64,000 bases of DNA from Caldilinea sp. CFX5 (GTDB lineage Bacteria > Chloroflexota > Anaerolineae > Caldilineales > Caldilineaceae), in the NCBI GenBank assembly GCA_021405325.1, contig QWII01000044.1, positions 58,966 to 122,965 on the forward strand, written 5' to 3'. Position 1 is the first letter of the stretch, and every line of letters begins with the position of its first letter. Made by a program: the position numbers and the translations under genes. Shown here one piece after another: positions 56,001 through 64,000 of the stretch. The notes under the pieces were generated by a model. The model was given only the letters and a program-made list of their open reading frames with translations, ran no database searches and was not told the DNA's origin.

Positions 56001-57311
56001 CAGCTCCCAAACATTGGCGCCTTGAAAATGGGTAATGCCGGCGACGATCTCTTCGATCTCGCCGTCACTCATGACAAGCTTATTGCTGGCGGCGACATAA
56101 GTCAGCCCGGACGGGTCGGGGCTGGGTGGGGCGATGGCGGCCAGATCGGTCGTGCGCACCACGCCTGAGGCAAAAGTGGGCTCACTCGGCCCGGATGGCA
56201 GAGACAGGCTCAATTCGATAATGGTGCCGGGGTTGGCCGGGTCGGCGCTGATCAACGCCGCGCTGCGCTCAACATCGATGTCGATCTCTTTCGTATCGAT
56301 CGCTCCTGTATCGATCGCTCCTGTATCGAGCGCGTCCGTATCGAGCGCCACCGCGGTCTCGTCGTTGGCGACCAGGGGCAAGTAGATCTGGTTGGGGCAG
56401 GCCTCGGGCGTCGGACAAGGGGGGGCGGCGTCGCTCCCATCTCTACTGCGCCTGCTGGGCATTAGACCGGCATCGGCAATGTAGAGACTCATCTCTTCGG
56501 GGTCGTCGGTTAAATCACCGCTGGGGGCAAAGACCAGCGCCTGGGGGTTGCGCAAGCCAAAGCTGGTGAGATCGCGCGTCGCTACGATCTGGCCGTCGGC
56601 AGTAACGCTGTAGAGGGTTTGGCTGGTCACACTGACAATATAGAGCAGCTCACCACTGGGTTCCCAGGCCAACCCGCGCGGGGTGTTGATCCCGGTAGCC
56701 CGCAGATCGATGATAGTGGCCGCCGCATTGTCAAAGCTGCCATCCGCCGCCGGCGGCACCCGCACCAGGCGTGGACCGGCCGCATCCAGGATATAGAGAT
56801 CGCCGCTCTGGGGTGCGACGCTCATGCCCTGGGGGTTTTGCAGATCCAACGCCTTTAGCTTGTACCGACGGATATTTTTCGGATTGGGGAGGCCATTCGC
56901 CCCCGCCGTCACTTCCAGCAGTTGTTGCGGCGCGGCGCGGTAGATGAGCAACCGTTGCCGTTTGTCGTCAAAAGTCACATTGATCGGGTCATCAATTTTC
57001 GCCGCGATCCGCATACTGCCGGCGCGCGCATCCAGCGGCGTCAGGCTCAAGAGATCGGTTGTCTCCGGCGCCGGTTGGGCGCCCGCCCGCCCACGAATCA
57101 CCTGAAATAACCGGGCCTTGCGCGAAAAGATCAAGCCGGCCGGATTGGCAATGCCCAGCCGCGCCGTCTCTAGTTCACGTACCTGCCGGATAAACGCCGG
57201 CGGCGCTTCTTCGGCAGCCACCCGATGATGGGGCGGCGCAAAGGGCGCGCAAACCCAAACCAGCAGTAACAAAAGCAAGAGACGGTTGAACCTATAGGAG
57301 CGTAAAGACAT
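53046..57311 (-). CDS. Giant secreted protein: propellers, K319 repeats and concanavalin-like C-terminus (paralogue 1)
   Basis: From ATG 57311 (AGGTG six bases upstream) the protein is 1421 residues; a longer frame runs into a palindrome. Order: signal peptide (SLRSYRFNRLLLLLLLVWV), first propeller to about 300 with FAPSGDLTDDPE, NQIYLPLVAND (about 304), an Asp-Thr repeat (about 322-345, DTGAIDTGAIDT), a second propeller (384-644, EPTGVAWNPNNGHYFFSDDD), K319-type repeat (657-748), DNRLRE-like domain (750-933), three more K319 repeats (935-1213, VSDDGLPLPPSLTTAWSQV) and a concanavalin/LamG-like domain (1215-1421, LIFADGFESGNLSAW). No enzyme motif is seen. The construction suggests a wall or matrix protein that binds carbohydrates. 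It parallels 57551 almost throughout. Confidence 0.85.
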   Translation of the reverse strand: MSLRSYRFNRLLLLLLLVWVCAPFAPPHHRVAAEEAPPAFIRQVRELETARLGIANPAGLIFSRKARLFQVIRGRAGAQPAPETTDLLSLTPLDARAGSMRIAAKIDDPINVTFDDKRQRLLIYRAAPQQLLEVTAGANGLPNPKNIRRYKLKALDLQNPQGMSVAPQSGDLYILDAAGPRLVRVPPAADGSFDNAAATIIDLRATGINTPRGLAWEPSGELLYIVSVTSQTLYSVTADGQIVATRDLTSFGLRNPQALVFAPSGDLTDDPEEMSLYIADAGLMPSRRSRDGSDAAPPCPTPEACPNQIYLPLVANDETAVALDTDALDTGAIDTGAIDTKEIDIDVERSAALISADPANPGTIIELSLSLPSGPSEPTFASGVVRTTDLAAIAPPSPDPSGLTYVAASNKLVMSDGEIEEIVAGITHFQGANVWELTLGGSIIRTANLSLLPPTVTPMTNEPTGVAWNPNNGHYFFSDDDTRRIYTLNPGADGLVGTTDDTWTSFATLPAGSADPEGLAFDPVNNHLFVADGLNMEIYQFTTSGTLLNQFDVEQYGVLDPEGVEFITESGTLVILSNGVANTIIETTIDGLLLRTMNLSAADTENPAALVYAPASDGSGARRYYVADRGVDNNSDPTLIDGKIYEMTAPDPLPPGFNTPPLVNAGADQAVVLPNSIQLDGTVSDDGQPNPPGTVVTEWTQISGPGTATFGNPNAVDTTASFTLPGLYVLRLSAFDGAMLNGDNVTINVTGSSNIIAIDQRIIDGSNDAEENINNSVSITSADLDMMLDPGSVTPINNLMIGLRFPNLAIPVGAVIVNARIQFEADEAYVESTQFTIQGEAVDSAAPFAAVKRNLTDRPRTTTAVAWSPPAWTIVGEAGPHQRTPSLTAIVQELVSRPGWVSGNAMAFLITGSGQRIARSLEGRPSGAALLHIEYTTNQAPQVNAGPDQTITLSTNATLNGTVGDDGLPAPPNLITAWSQVSGPGTVTFGNVNAVDTTAAFPTVGVYVLRLTANDGALSAFDEITITVSENQAPVVSAGADQVIPAGNQAILDGAASDDGVPPPPALVTTWSQVSGPPGVVFGNVNVVDTTATFPSTGVYLLRLTANDGLLSTFDEVTITVNTPPLVNAGPDQSLALPNQAALDGTVSDDGLPLPPSLTTAWSQVSGPGTVTFGNVNAVDTTAAFSAPGSYILRLSATDGAWGSNDDVQITVTDLIFADGFESGNLSAWSSSVTGGGDLSVSPAAALAGAQGLQALINDNFAIYVVDDAPTAEPRYRVRFYFDPNTIPMAANDSHQIFSGRTEAGTVVLQIEFRFSGGVYQVRALILDDGTSATSSGWFTISDAPHALEVDWRAATAAGANNGGLTFWIDGVQRANVTGIDNDTRRIDLIRLGAGSGIDNGTRGTYYFDAYEARRQSYIGP
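56293..56352. repeat. 15-base tandem repeat coding for DTGAI
   Basis: Four copies of a 15-base unit (GTATCGATCGCTCCT and variants) encode an Asp-Thr-rich run next to the YLPL motif of paralogue 1. The matching position in the paralogue at 57551 has only loosely similar Asp/Val/Ser-rich sequence. Confidence 0.85.
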
Positions 57312-57340
57312 GCTAACACCTTTTCTATTTTTTACTACTT

Positions 57341-57426
57341 CAGGACTTACGCAAGATGGGAACGCCGGCATCCTGCCGGCCTGCCGCCAGAGATGGCGGC
57401 GCTCCCGGCGTCTTGCGTAAGTCCTG
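57341..57426. repeat. 86-base palindrome upstream of paralogue 1
   Basis: Outer arms 57341-57356 and 57411-57426 (CAGGACTTACGCAAGA and its complement) are perfect; the inside contains further complementary GCCGG and TGGCGGC stretches, so most of the 86 bases can fold. It sits about 30 bases from the start codon, within the 5' leader. Confidence 0.88.
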
Positions 57427-57550
57427 TACTTATAGATAAATCGGATCAAAGTCGCACATATCAGCGCTATAGCTTCACTGGCTATTTGTGCGACTTTTAA
57501 TGGATTTCTCTATTGTTTGGGTAGGGGTGACAGGCTGTCAGCCTGTCACC

Positions 57551-60500
57551 TCACGGCCCAATGTAACTCTGTCGACGCGCTTCATAGGCGTCGAAATAAT
57601 AGGCGCCACGGGTGCCGTTATCGATCCCCGACCCGGCGCCCAGGCGAACGAGGTCAATCCGCCGTGTATCATTGTCGATGCCCGTGACATTGGCCTTTTG
57701 CACGCCATCGATCCAGAAGGTCAGCCCGCCGTTGTTGGTGCCGGCGGCGGTGGCGGCGCGCCAATCCACTTCGACGGCATGGGGCGCATCGCTGATGGTG
57801 AACCAGCCGCTGCTGGTCGAAGACGAACCGTCATCCAGGATCAAGGCCCGCAATTGATAGACCCCGCCGCTAAAGCGGAACTCGATCTGCACGACCACTG
57901 TGCCGGCGGCGGCGCGTCCGCTAAAGATCTGATGGCTATCGTTGGCCGCCATCGGCATTGTGTTGGGATCAAAGTAGAAGCGCATCCGGTAGCGCGGCTC
58001 GGCGGTCGGTCGGTCATCGACGACATAGATGGCGTTGTTGTCATTGATGAGCGCCTGCAAGCCCTGTGCGCCGACCAGCGCCGCCGCAGCACTGACACTC
58101 AGATTGCCGCCGTCGGTGACGCTGGACGACCACGCGGTCAGGTTCCCAGCCTCAAAGCCATCGGCGAAGATCAGGTCGGTCACGGTGACAATCACATCAT
58201 CATTGCTGGTGTGGGCGCCGTCGTTGGCGGTCAGCCGCAGCGTATAAGCGCCCGGCGCGGTAAACGCGGCGGTCGTGTCCACGGCATTGGCATTGCCAAA
58301 GGTCACAGTGCCAGGGCCGCTGACCTGGCTCCAGGTGGTCGCTACATTGGGCGGCAGGGGGAAGCCGTCGTCGCTCACTGTGCCGTCCAGGTTAGCATTG
58401 CTGGGCAAGGCAATGGTTTGGTCTGGCCCGGCATTGACGGCGGGCGCCGTGTTCACCGTGATGCTCACCTCGTCGAACGCACTCAGGGCGCCGTCGCTGG
58501 CCGTCAAGCGCAGGACATAGACGCCAATCGCCGAGAAGGTGGCCGTGGTATCGACCGCCTCCGCGTTCGCAAAGGTGACGGCGCCCGGCCCGCTGACCTG
58601 GCTCCAGGCCGTGATGACGGATGGCGGCGCCGGCAGCCCATCATCGCTGACCGCGCCGTCTAACGCCGCGCTGCTGGACAAGAGAATGGTCTGATCCGCG
58701 CCGGCATTGACCAGCGGCGCCTGGTTGGTCTGGGCATTGACGGTGATAATCAGATCATCGCTGCTGCTCAGGGCGCCATCGTTGGCGGTCAGCCGCAGCG
58801 TGTAGACGCCGGCCACCGAAAAGGCGGCGGTTGTATCGACCGCGCTGCTGTTGCCAAAGGCGACGGTCCCTGGCCCATCCACCTGGCTCCAGGCCGTAGT
58901 TACGGACGGCGGCAGGGGGAAGCCATCATCGCTGACGGCGCCGTCGAGCGTAGCTTGGCTGGGCAAGGCGATCGTCTGATCCGGCCCGGCGTTGACCACC
59001 GGCGCCTGGTTGGTGCTGACGGTGATAATCAGATCGTCGCTGCTGGTGAGGGCGCCATCGGTCGCGGTCAGGCGGAGGATGTAGACACCGACGTCGGTAA
59101 AGCTGGCGGTAGTGTCTACGGCATTCACGTTGCCAAAAGTCACCGCGCCCGGCCCGCTGATCTGGCTCCAGGTTGTGATGAGGTTTGGCGGTTTGGGCAA
59201 ACCATCGTCGCTCACGGTGGCGTCGAGGGTTGCGCTGTGGGGGAGGGCAATGGTCTGGTCCGGCCCGGCATTGACCAGCGGCGCCTGGTTGGTGGTGTAC
59301 TCGATATGGAGCAAGGCGGCGCCGGCGGCATCGCCTTCAAAGGCGCGCGCCACATGTTGGCCGCTGCCGGTGAGCAAGAGGGCAATGGCATTGCCGCTCG
59401 CCCAGCCGGGCCGGCTGACCACCTCTTGCAGGATGGCGGCCAGGTCGGGGGTGCGCTGGTCGGGGCCGGCGTCGCCGATATGAGTCCAGGCCGGCGGCGT
59501 CCAGGTGACGGCCGCGGTTGTGCGCGGTCGGTTCGACAGATTCTTTTTGCTGGGCGCAAAGGTCGCTGCACTATTGGCCGCCTCGCCTTGCATGGTCAGT
59601 TGGGTTGTGGCGACATGGTTCTCATCCGTTTCAAATTGGAGATGAGCGTTGGTGATCACCGCCTCCGGTGGAATGGCTAGACTGGGGAAGCGCAACCCAA
59701 TCAGCAGATTGGTTACATTGGTGGCGCCGCCACTATCGAGCATCATGTCGAGATCACCGCTGGTGGTCGTCACGTTGTTGCTGCTATTTTCTTCCGCATC
59801 GTCACTGCCGGCGGTGATGCGCACCTCGAAGGCGGTGATATTGCTGCTCCCGGTCACGGCAACGGCGATCATGTCACTGCTGGTCATGACGCCGTCAAAG
59901 GCGCTCAGGCGCAAGAGATAAGCGCCCGGCACACTAAAGCTGGCCGTTGTCACCAGGGCATTGGGATTGGCAAAGGTGGCGGTGCCCGGTCCACTGAGTT
60001 GGATCCAGGTCGTGACCAGCGCGCCCGGCGGGTTGGGTTGTCCATCGTCGGTAGCCGTCCCGTTGAGCGCAAGGGTGTTGGGCAGAACAACGCTTTGATC
60101 CGGGCCGGCATTGACAATCGGCGGGGTGTTGAAGCCCGGCGCCAGCGGATCCGGCGCGGTCATCTCATGAAGCCTGCCGTCGATAATATTTGGATTGACA
60201 TCGTTATCGACACCGCGGTCGAGGACATAAAACCGGCGGGCGCCGGAGCCGTCACTGGCGTGGGCATAGACCAGCCCTGATGGGGTATAGCCGTTGGCGG
60301 CGGTAATATCCATAACGCGTAGCAAGAGGCCGCTGGTGGTGGTTTCAGCAATGCTCCGCTCCATGTGGTTGCTGAGCACCAGCAAGGTGCCGCTTTCGGC
60401 GACATATTCAACGCTTTCGGGGTCGAGGACGCCATATTGTTCGACATCGAATTGGCTGAGGAAGCTGCCGCTCAACGTATATTCATAGACCTCCATGTTG

Positions 60501-62056
60501 AGGCCGTCAACAACAAAGAGCCGGTTCTGGTTGGTATCGACCGTGATGCCTTCGGGATCGGTATTGCCGACGGCCAGCGTACTAAAATGGGTCCACGTAT
60601 CATCCGCCGTGCCGACCAACCCGTCCGCCCCCGGATTGAGGTCGTAGATGCGGCGGGTATCGTCATCGGAAAAGTAGTAATGGCCGTTATTGGGGTTCCA
60701 GGCCGTGCCAGTCGGTTCATTGCTCATCGGCACAACGGTGGGCGCCACTTTGGAGATGTTGGCAGCGCGCACCACGTTGCCGCCCAGCGTCAATTCCCAG
60801 ACATTGGCCCCCTGGAAGTGGGTAATGCCGCCGACGGTCTCTTCGATCTCGCCGTCGCTCATGAGGAGTGTGTTGCTGGTCGGTAGATAGGTCAGACCCG
60901 ATGGGTCGGGGCTGGGCGGGGAAATTGTCGCCAGATCAACGGTGCGGATCAAGGCCGCGCTAAAGGAAGGGGCGGATATGGTTGATGGCGGCGGGGCCAA
61001 CGACAATTCGAGAATGGCCCCGGCATTGGCCGGCACGGCGCTGTCCACTACTTCCTCCACACCACTTGTCCCCTCGTCCACGGCGCTTACCCCACTGTCC
61101 ACCCCGCCGGCAACCAAGGGCAGGTAAAGTTGATTGGGGCAGGTGGCCGGGGTTGGGCAAGGGGCGGCGGCCTCGCTCGGTGCGGTTGGCGCCTCGGCGG
61201 CTTGCACGGGTTGACCGGCGTCAGCAATGTAAAGATTCAGCCGCTCCGGGTCATCGGTCAGGTCGCCGGTAGGCGCAAAGAGCATGGCCTGGGGGTTGCT
61301 CATGGCAAAGGTCGCCAAACTCCGGGTGGCCGCCACTTCTCCGGTCAGGGTGAGCGTATAGAGTGTTTGCTGGGCGGGACTCAGCAGGTAGAGGAGCTGT
61401 TCCCCCGGCTCCCAGGCGAGACCGCGCGGCGCGCCGATGGTTGCCGGCAGGGGGATGGTGGTCACTTGCGACCGGTCAAAGCCGCCCGCCGCGTCCGGCT
61501 CGACTTGCAGGATGCGCGGTCCGCCGGCATCCAGAATATAGAGACGACCGGTGGCGGGGTCTACCGTCATGCCTTGGGGGTTTTGCAGCCCAAACTGCTT
61601 CAGCTTGATATGCTGTGTACTCTTCGGGTCAAGCGTGCCGTCCGCCTTGCTCTGCACGACAACCAACTGGTCGGCGGGCGTTTTGAGGATGAGCAGGCGG
61701 TTCCACTTGCCGTCAAAGGTGACATTGATCGGATCGCGTACCTGCGCGGCAATCTTAGTAACGCCGGCGGCAATTTCCGTGGGCAACAACTGGGCCAGAT
61801 CGGTGTCGGTCGGCGTCGGCTGGGCCGCCGAGCGCTTGCTGATGATATGAAAGGCCCCCGCCTTCGGCGCAAAGGCCAACCCAGCAGGGTTGAGAATGCC
61901 CAGTCGACTGGTTTCTAGGTCGCGCACACGCCGCACAAGGGGCGGCGCCGCTTCTTCCGCCACCGCGACCGGGCTGGTGGCGGCAAACTGGTAGCAGGCC
62001 CAAAGGAGCAGCAAGGCAAAGAGGGCGATGTTTGGTCGGTAAGCTCGTGTGAACAT
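57551..62056 (-). CDS. Giant secreted protein: propellers, K319 repeats and concanavalin-like C-terminus (paralogue 2)
   Basis: A 1501-residue exported protein, AAGGA seven bases before ATG. The layout equals paralogue 1: signal peptide (IALFALLLLWACYQFAA), first propeller ending FAPTGDLTDDPERLN, NQLYLPLVAGG (about 305), second propeller (365-628), K319 repeat (640-732), DNRLRE-like domain (733-922), four K319 repeats (923-1297) and concanavalin-like end (1298-1501, LIFADGFEAGNLTAW). It has one K319 repeat more than paralogue 1 and lacks the tandem Asp-Thr run. The C-terminal domains are nearly the same in both, down to RRQSYIGP. A surface or matrix role is inferred; no catalytic motif seen. 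It begins 30 bases after the next upstream gene, so both are probably in one transcript. Confidence 0.86.
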   Translation of the reverse strand: MFTRAYRPNIALFALLLLWACYQFAATSPVAVAEEAAPPLVRRVRDLETSRLGILNPAGLAFAPKAGAFHIISKRSAAQPTPTDTDLAQLLPTEIAAGVTKIAAQVRDPINVTFDGKWNRLLILKTPADQLVVVQSKADGTLDPKSTQHIKLKQFGLQNPQGMTVDPATGRLYILDAGGPRILQVEPDAAGGFDRSQVTTIPLPATIGAPRGLAWEPGEQLLYLLSPAQQTLYTLTLTGEVAATRSLATFAMSNPQAMLFAPTGDLTDDPERLNLYIADAGQPVQAAEAPTAPSEAAAPCPTPATCPNQLYLPLVAGGVDSGVSAVDEGTSGVEEVVDSAVPANAGAILELSLAPPPSTISAPSFSAALIRTVDLATISPPSPDPSGLTYLPTSNTLLMSDGEIEETVGGITHFQGANVWELTLGGNVVRAANISKVAPTVVPMSNEPTGTAWNPNNGHYYFSDDDTRRIYDLNPGADGLVGTADDTWTHFSTLAVGNTDPEGITVDTNQNRLFVVDGLNMEVYEYTLSGSFLSQFDVEQYGVLDPESVEYVAESGTLLVLSNHMERSIAETTTSGLLLRVMDITAANGYTPSGLVYAHASDGSGARRFYVLDRGVDNDVNPNIIDGRLHEMTAPDPLAPGFNTPPIVNAGPDQSVVLPNTLALNGTATDDGQPNPPGALVTTWIQLSGPGTATFANPNALVTTASFSVPGAYLLRLSAFDGVMTSSDMIAVAVTGSSNITAFEVRITAGSDDAEENSSNNVTTTSGDLDMMLDSGGATNVTNLLIGLRFPSLAIPPEAVITNAHLQFETDENHVATTQLTMQGEAANSAATFAPSKKNLSNRPRTTAAVTWTPPAWTHIGDAGPDQRTPDLAAILQEVVSRPGWASGNAIALLLTGSGQHVARAFEGDAAGAALLHIEYTTNQAPLVNAGPDQTIALPHSATLDATVSDDGLPKPPNLITTWSQISGPGAVTFGNVNAVDTTASFTDVGVYILRLTATDGALTSSDDLIITVSTNQAPVVNAGPDQTIALPSQATLDGAVSDDGFPLPPSVTTAWSQVDGPGTVAFGNSSAVDTTAAFSVAGVYTLRLTANDGALSSSDDLIITVNAQTNQAPLVNAGADQTILLSSSAALDGAVSDDGLPAPPSVITAWSQVSGPGAVTFANAEAVDTTATFSAIGVYVLRLTASDGALSAFDEVSITVNTAPAVNAGPDQTIALPSNANLDGTVSDDGFPLPPNVATTWSQVSGPGTVTFGNANAVDTTAAFTAPGAYTLRLTANDGAHTSNDDVIVTVTDLIFADGFEAGNLTAWSSSVTDGGNLSVSAAAALVGAQGLQALINDNNAIYVVDDRPTAEPRYRMRFYFDPNTMPMAANDSHQIFSGRAAAGTVVVQIEFRFSGGVYQLRALILDDGSSSTSSGWFTISDAPHAVEVDWRAATAAGTNNGGLTFWIDGVQKANVTGIDNDTRRIDLVRLGAGSGIDNGTRGAYYFDAYEARRQSYIGP

Positions 62057-62086
62057 GGTGATTTCCTTGGTAGCGTAGATTGTCCA

Positions 62087-64000
62087 CTACCGGTAGTTGA
62101 TACACAACTGCGGTTGTTTACTGGCATTCGCCTCTTCGCGACTCTTGAATTTGACCTCGCCATTGTTGCCGGTCGAACGCAACAAGAAGCCATAGTTCGG
62201 CAGGCCGCCGTTGACCCAGCTTTGGGTGACGCCGGTTACATCTAGGTCACGGTAAACTTTATCAACATTCGGCGTGAAGGTGAGTAGGGCTGTGCCGGCA
62301 AAATCGCCGCCGCGTGTCGCCCATGCGACGCCACTGCTCCGATTGTTCCAACTCACCTGGAACTCGCTCCAACTGTTGGTCAGCCGGTGCAGGGAAACGG
62401 TCTGGTTATCCTTTTTGTTATCCTGATAGAGCCGTAACGTGGCATTGAGAACGGCGCTGGTGCTGGGGATCGCAGCTAGATTGAACGCAACGAGAATGCG
62501 TCGTTCTCTGCCTGCATCCGGCTTTACCTTCAGATCCTTGTCATTGCCGAAATTATTGCCGGCCGAATCCTGCACCATATACGAATCCTGGGCGGCCCCT
62601 AAACAGACAGTTCTAATACCTGGTGTGTTGGTCGGTGTCGGCGGCAGCGGTGTATTGGTGGGCGTCGCTGGTAATGGTGTATTCGTCGGGGTGGGCGGTA
62701 ACGGTGTGTTCGTTGGCGTCGCCGGCAGTGGCGTGTTGGTCGGGGTGGATGGTAACGGTGTATTAGTCGGCGTCGCCGGCAGTGATGTATTGGTCGGCGT
62801 CGCCGGCAGTGATGTATTGGTCGGCGTCGCCGGCAGTGATGTATTGGTCGGCGTCGGCGGCAGCGGCGTACTGGTCGGTGTTGGGTTGGCAAAGCGACTA
62901 AACTCGTGTAACCGACCATCATTTTCGGTGGGGTCAACGTCGTTGTCAATCCCGCGATCGACAATATAGAAATTGGTCACAGCCGGATTGTTGCTGCCCG
63001 GCGCCAGGGTGATGTCCGCATTACGGACAATGCCGGCAACTGTGGTGTCATACAACTGGACCAAGACGCCGCCCGTGGTAATCTCATAGATGCGGGTGCG
63101 GTTGTTGGCCGCGAGGAAAAGGTTACCGCTGGCCGCATCGTAATAGATCCCTTCGGGGTCAAAGATATTCAACACCTGTGTATCAAAGTTGCTCACTTGA
63201 TCGTCGCCGCCTCTGGCCGGCACGCCATCAAAGCGCCCATTGGGGCCGGGACTAACCCGGTAGACCTCATTATTTACACCATCGGCGATGAAGATCGCCC
63301 CAGTCGTTGTATCGTAGGTGATGCCTTCGGGGTCCAGGCTGTTGAAGACAGCAGTGTCGAACGAAGTGCGCCCATCATCACTGGTGCCGAACAGCCCATC
63401 GGCGCCGGCGGTGAGTTCAAAGATCTCGCGGAAGTCATCATCAGAAATGAAAAGATGACCGTTGGCTGGGTTATAGGCCACGCCGGTCGGTTCATTCGTA
63501 TAGCCAAGCGTACTGCCGGTGCGGAGCAGGGCGCCGGTCAAGCTGCTCTCAAAGAGGTTGGCGCCGGTGAAGAGCGCCGGCATCTCATCCACTTCGCCAT
63601 CGCTGATCATGAACCGGTTGCGGGCCAGGATGAAGACCAGACCGGAGGGATCGGGGCTGGGGGGCGCAAAGGCGGAAGTGTTGACCGTCTGCACCAGATT
63701 CAAGATGATGGGGGCATTGACCGCTGCGGCGCTCGCCGTCTCTGCCGACCAATCGAGGGCGACTTCAACAATGTTGCCCAGGTACTTTTTCTTGGCGGCT
63801 TGAACGACTTCACTCTCCTCTGCTGTGTTGGCAGCTCTGTCGCTTTGAGATGCGGCCAACGGCAGATAGACACGCGCTATCAGCGTTGCCGGATCGACCG
63901 TCGCGGATTGGGAGCCGGGCAGATAGCTATCGGCAATAAAGAGATGCCAGGTATTGGGGTCGTCGGTGAGGTCGGCGCTGGGGGCAAAGACAAAGCTCTG
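62087..64000 (-). CDS. Secreted propeller protein with Thr/Pro linker and DNRLRE end, 5' end outside window
   Basis: The frame is open to base 64000, so the N-terminus lies outside; about 637 residues are visible. It begins within the TDDP block (FVFAPSADLTDDPNTWHLF), has ARVYLPLAASQSD, a second propeller (FAPPSPDPSGLVFILARNRF, EPTGVAYNPANGHLFISDDD), a Thr/Pro linker with nine TPTNT units and a C-terminal DNRLRE domain (AAQDSYMVQDSAGNNFG, NSWSEFQVSWNNRSSGVAWA) that in other proteins binds carbohydrates or forms adhesive stalks. It is related to the two paralogues downstream by its first half but lacks K319 repeats. It is 30 bases upstream of 57551's start. Confidence 0.85.
   Translation of the reverse strand, partial: QSFVFAPSADLTDDPNTWHLFIADSYLPGSQSATVDPATLIARVYLPLAASQSDRAANTAEESEVVQAAKKKYLGNIVEVALDWSAETASAAAVNAPIILNLVQTVNTSAFAPPSPDPSGLVFILARNRFMISDGEVDEMPALFTGANLFESSLTGALLRTGSTLGYTNEPTGVAYNPANGHLFISDDDFREIFELTAGADGLFGTSDDGRTSFDTAVFNSLDPEGITYDTTTGAIFIADGVNNEVYRVSPGPNGRFDGVPARGGDDQVSNFDTQVLNIFDPEGIYYDAASGNLFLAANNRTRIYEITTGGVLVQLYDTTVAGIVRNADITLAPGSNNPAVTNFYIVDRGIDNDVDPTENDGRLHEFSRFANPTPTSTPLPPTPTNTSLPATPTNTSLPATPTNTSLPATPTNTPLPSTPTNTPLPATPTNTPLPPTPTNTPLPATPTNTPLPPTPTNTPGIRTVCLGAAQDSYMVQDSAGNNFGNDKDLKVKPDAGRERRILVAFNLAAIPSTSAVLNATLRLYQDNKKDNQTVSLHRLTNSWSEFQVSWNNRSSGVAWATRGGDFAGTALLTFTPNVDKVYRDLDVTGVTQSWVNGGLPNYGFLLRSTGNNGEVKFKSREEANASKQPQLCINYR
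62629..62881. repeat. 27-base tandem repeat coding for a Thr/Pro linker
   Basis: About eight to nine 27-base units encode the nine-residue period TPTNT-[SP]-LP-[APS]. Three neighbouring units in the middle are base-for-base near-identical, while the ends vary, a sign of recent expansion in the centre. Confidence 0.9.

Noticed and set aside
57488..58663. Open frame of 391 codons opposite the paralogue 2 C-terminus
   Set aside because: Mirrors repeated K319 codons; Gly/Arg/His-rich product without domain.

Overview
The window looks like a chromosomal stretch from a GC-rich bacterium of the phylum Chloroflexota, probably close to Anaerolineae or Caldilineae. This is an inference from gene content and style: huge secreted propeller and K319/PKD-type proteins with Thr/Pro linkers and a recurring YLPL motif, a BTAD-type regulator fused to an ATPase, orphan DUF433/DUF2281/DUF4238 genes, pieces of a corrinoid methyltransferase system, and many intergenic palindromes. 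I recognised no rRNA, tRNA, CRISPR array or transposase.

Region by region. 0-11 kb, mostly minus strand, is carbohydrate and small-molecule catabolism: a secreted glucose/sorbosone-type dehydrogenase (cut by the left edge), a YdjC-like deacetylase plus GH3 beta-glucosidase operon, a CoA-disulfide-reductase-like enzyme fused to rhodanese, an M81/MlrC metallopeptidase, a 2H RNA ligase-like protein and a GH4 glycosidase. 11-17.3 kb, plus strand, has an amidohydrolase overlapping an AlkA-like glycosylase, a methyltransferase, a concanavalin-fold protein, and a two-gene molybdenum hydroxylase (2Fe-2S subunit plus Tat-exported large subunit). 17.4-26 kb is an accessory strip: two broken MazF-type toxin modules, a secreted protein, a GIY-YIG-like protein, a 1067-residue BNR/Asp-box protein whose 3' end is duplicated on the far side of an HNH nuclease pair, an AT-rich DUF4238 gene and an orphan DUF433 gene.

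26-31.6 kb, minus strand, is a coherent operon: RamA-like corrinoid activator, Virulence_fact-domain protein, cobalamin-type homocysteine methyltransferase domain protein, DUF1638 protein and a metalloenzyme-superfamily hydrolase or mutase. These normally accompany corrinoid-dependent demethylation systems, but no corrinoid protein or substrate methyltransferase lies in the window. 31.7-34.1 kb is decayed: two methyltransferase pieces, one intact winged-helix methyltransferase and a flavoprotein lacking its C-terminal domain, with palindromes at the broken ends. 35-50 kb holds a BTAD/AAA/TPR regulator, PanE-like reductase, two DUF234 ATPases, an AAA/PD-(D/E)XK protein, an intact HicBA module, two D-2-hydroxyacid dehydrogenases (one very like plant peroxisomal hydroxypyruvate reductase), a deacetylase-like protein and an SDR.

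50.4-64 kb is a minus-strand locus of four very large secreted proteins built from shared blocks: N-terminal propeller, a TDDP block, a YLPL motif, DNRLRE-like sandwich, K319 repeats and a concanavalin-like end. One ends in a beta-propeller phytase domain and one runs off the right edge.

The strongest unexplained signal is the set of intergenic hairpins. One family (8305, 33943, 49269) shows compensating changes between arms. Another large palindrome is present twice in opposite orientation about 3 kb apart. Related repeat sequence has also entered three reading frames in frame.
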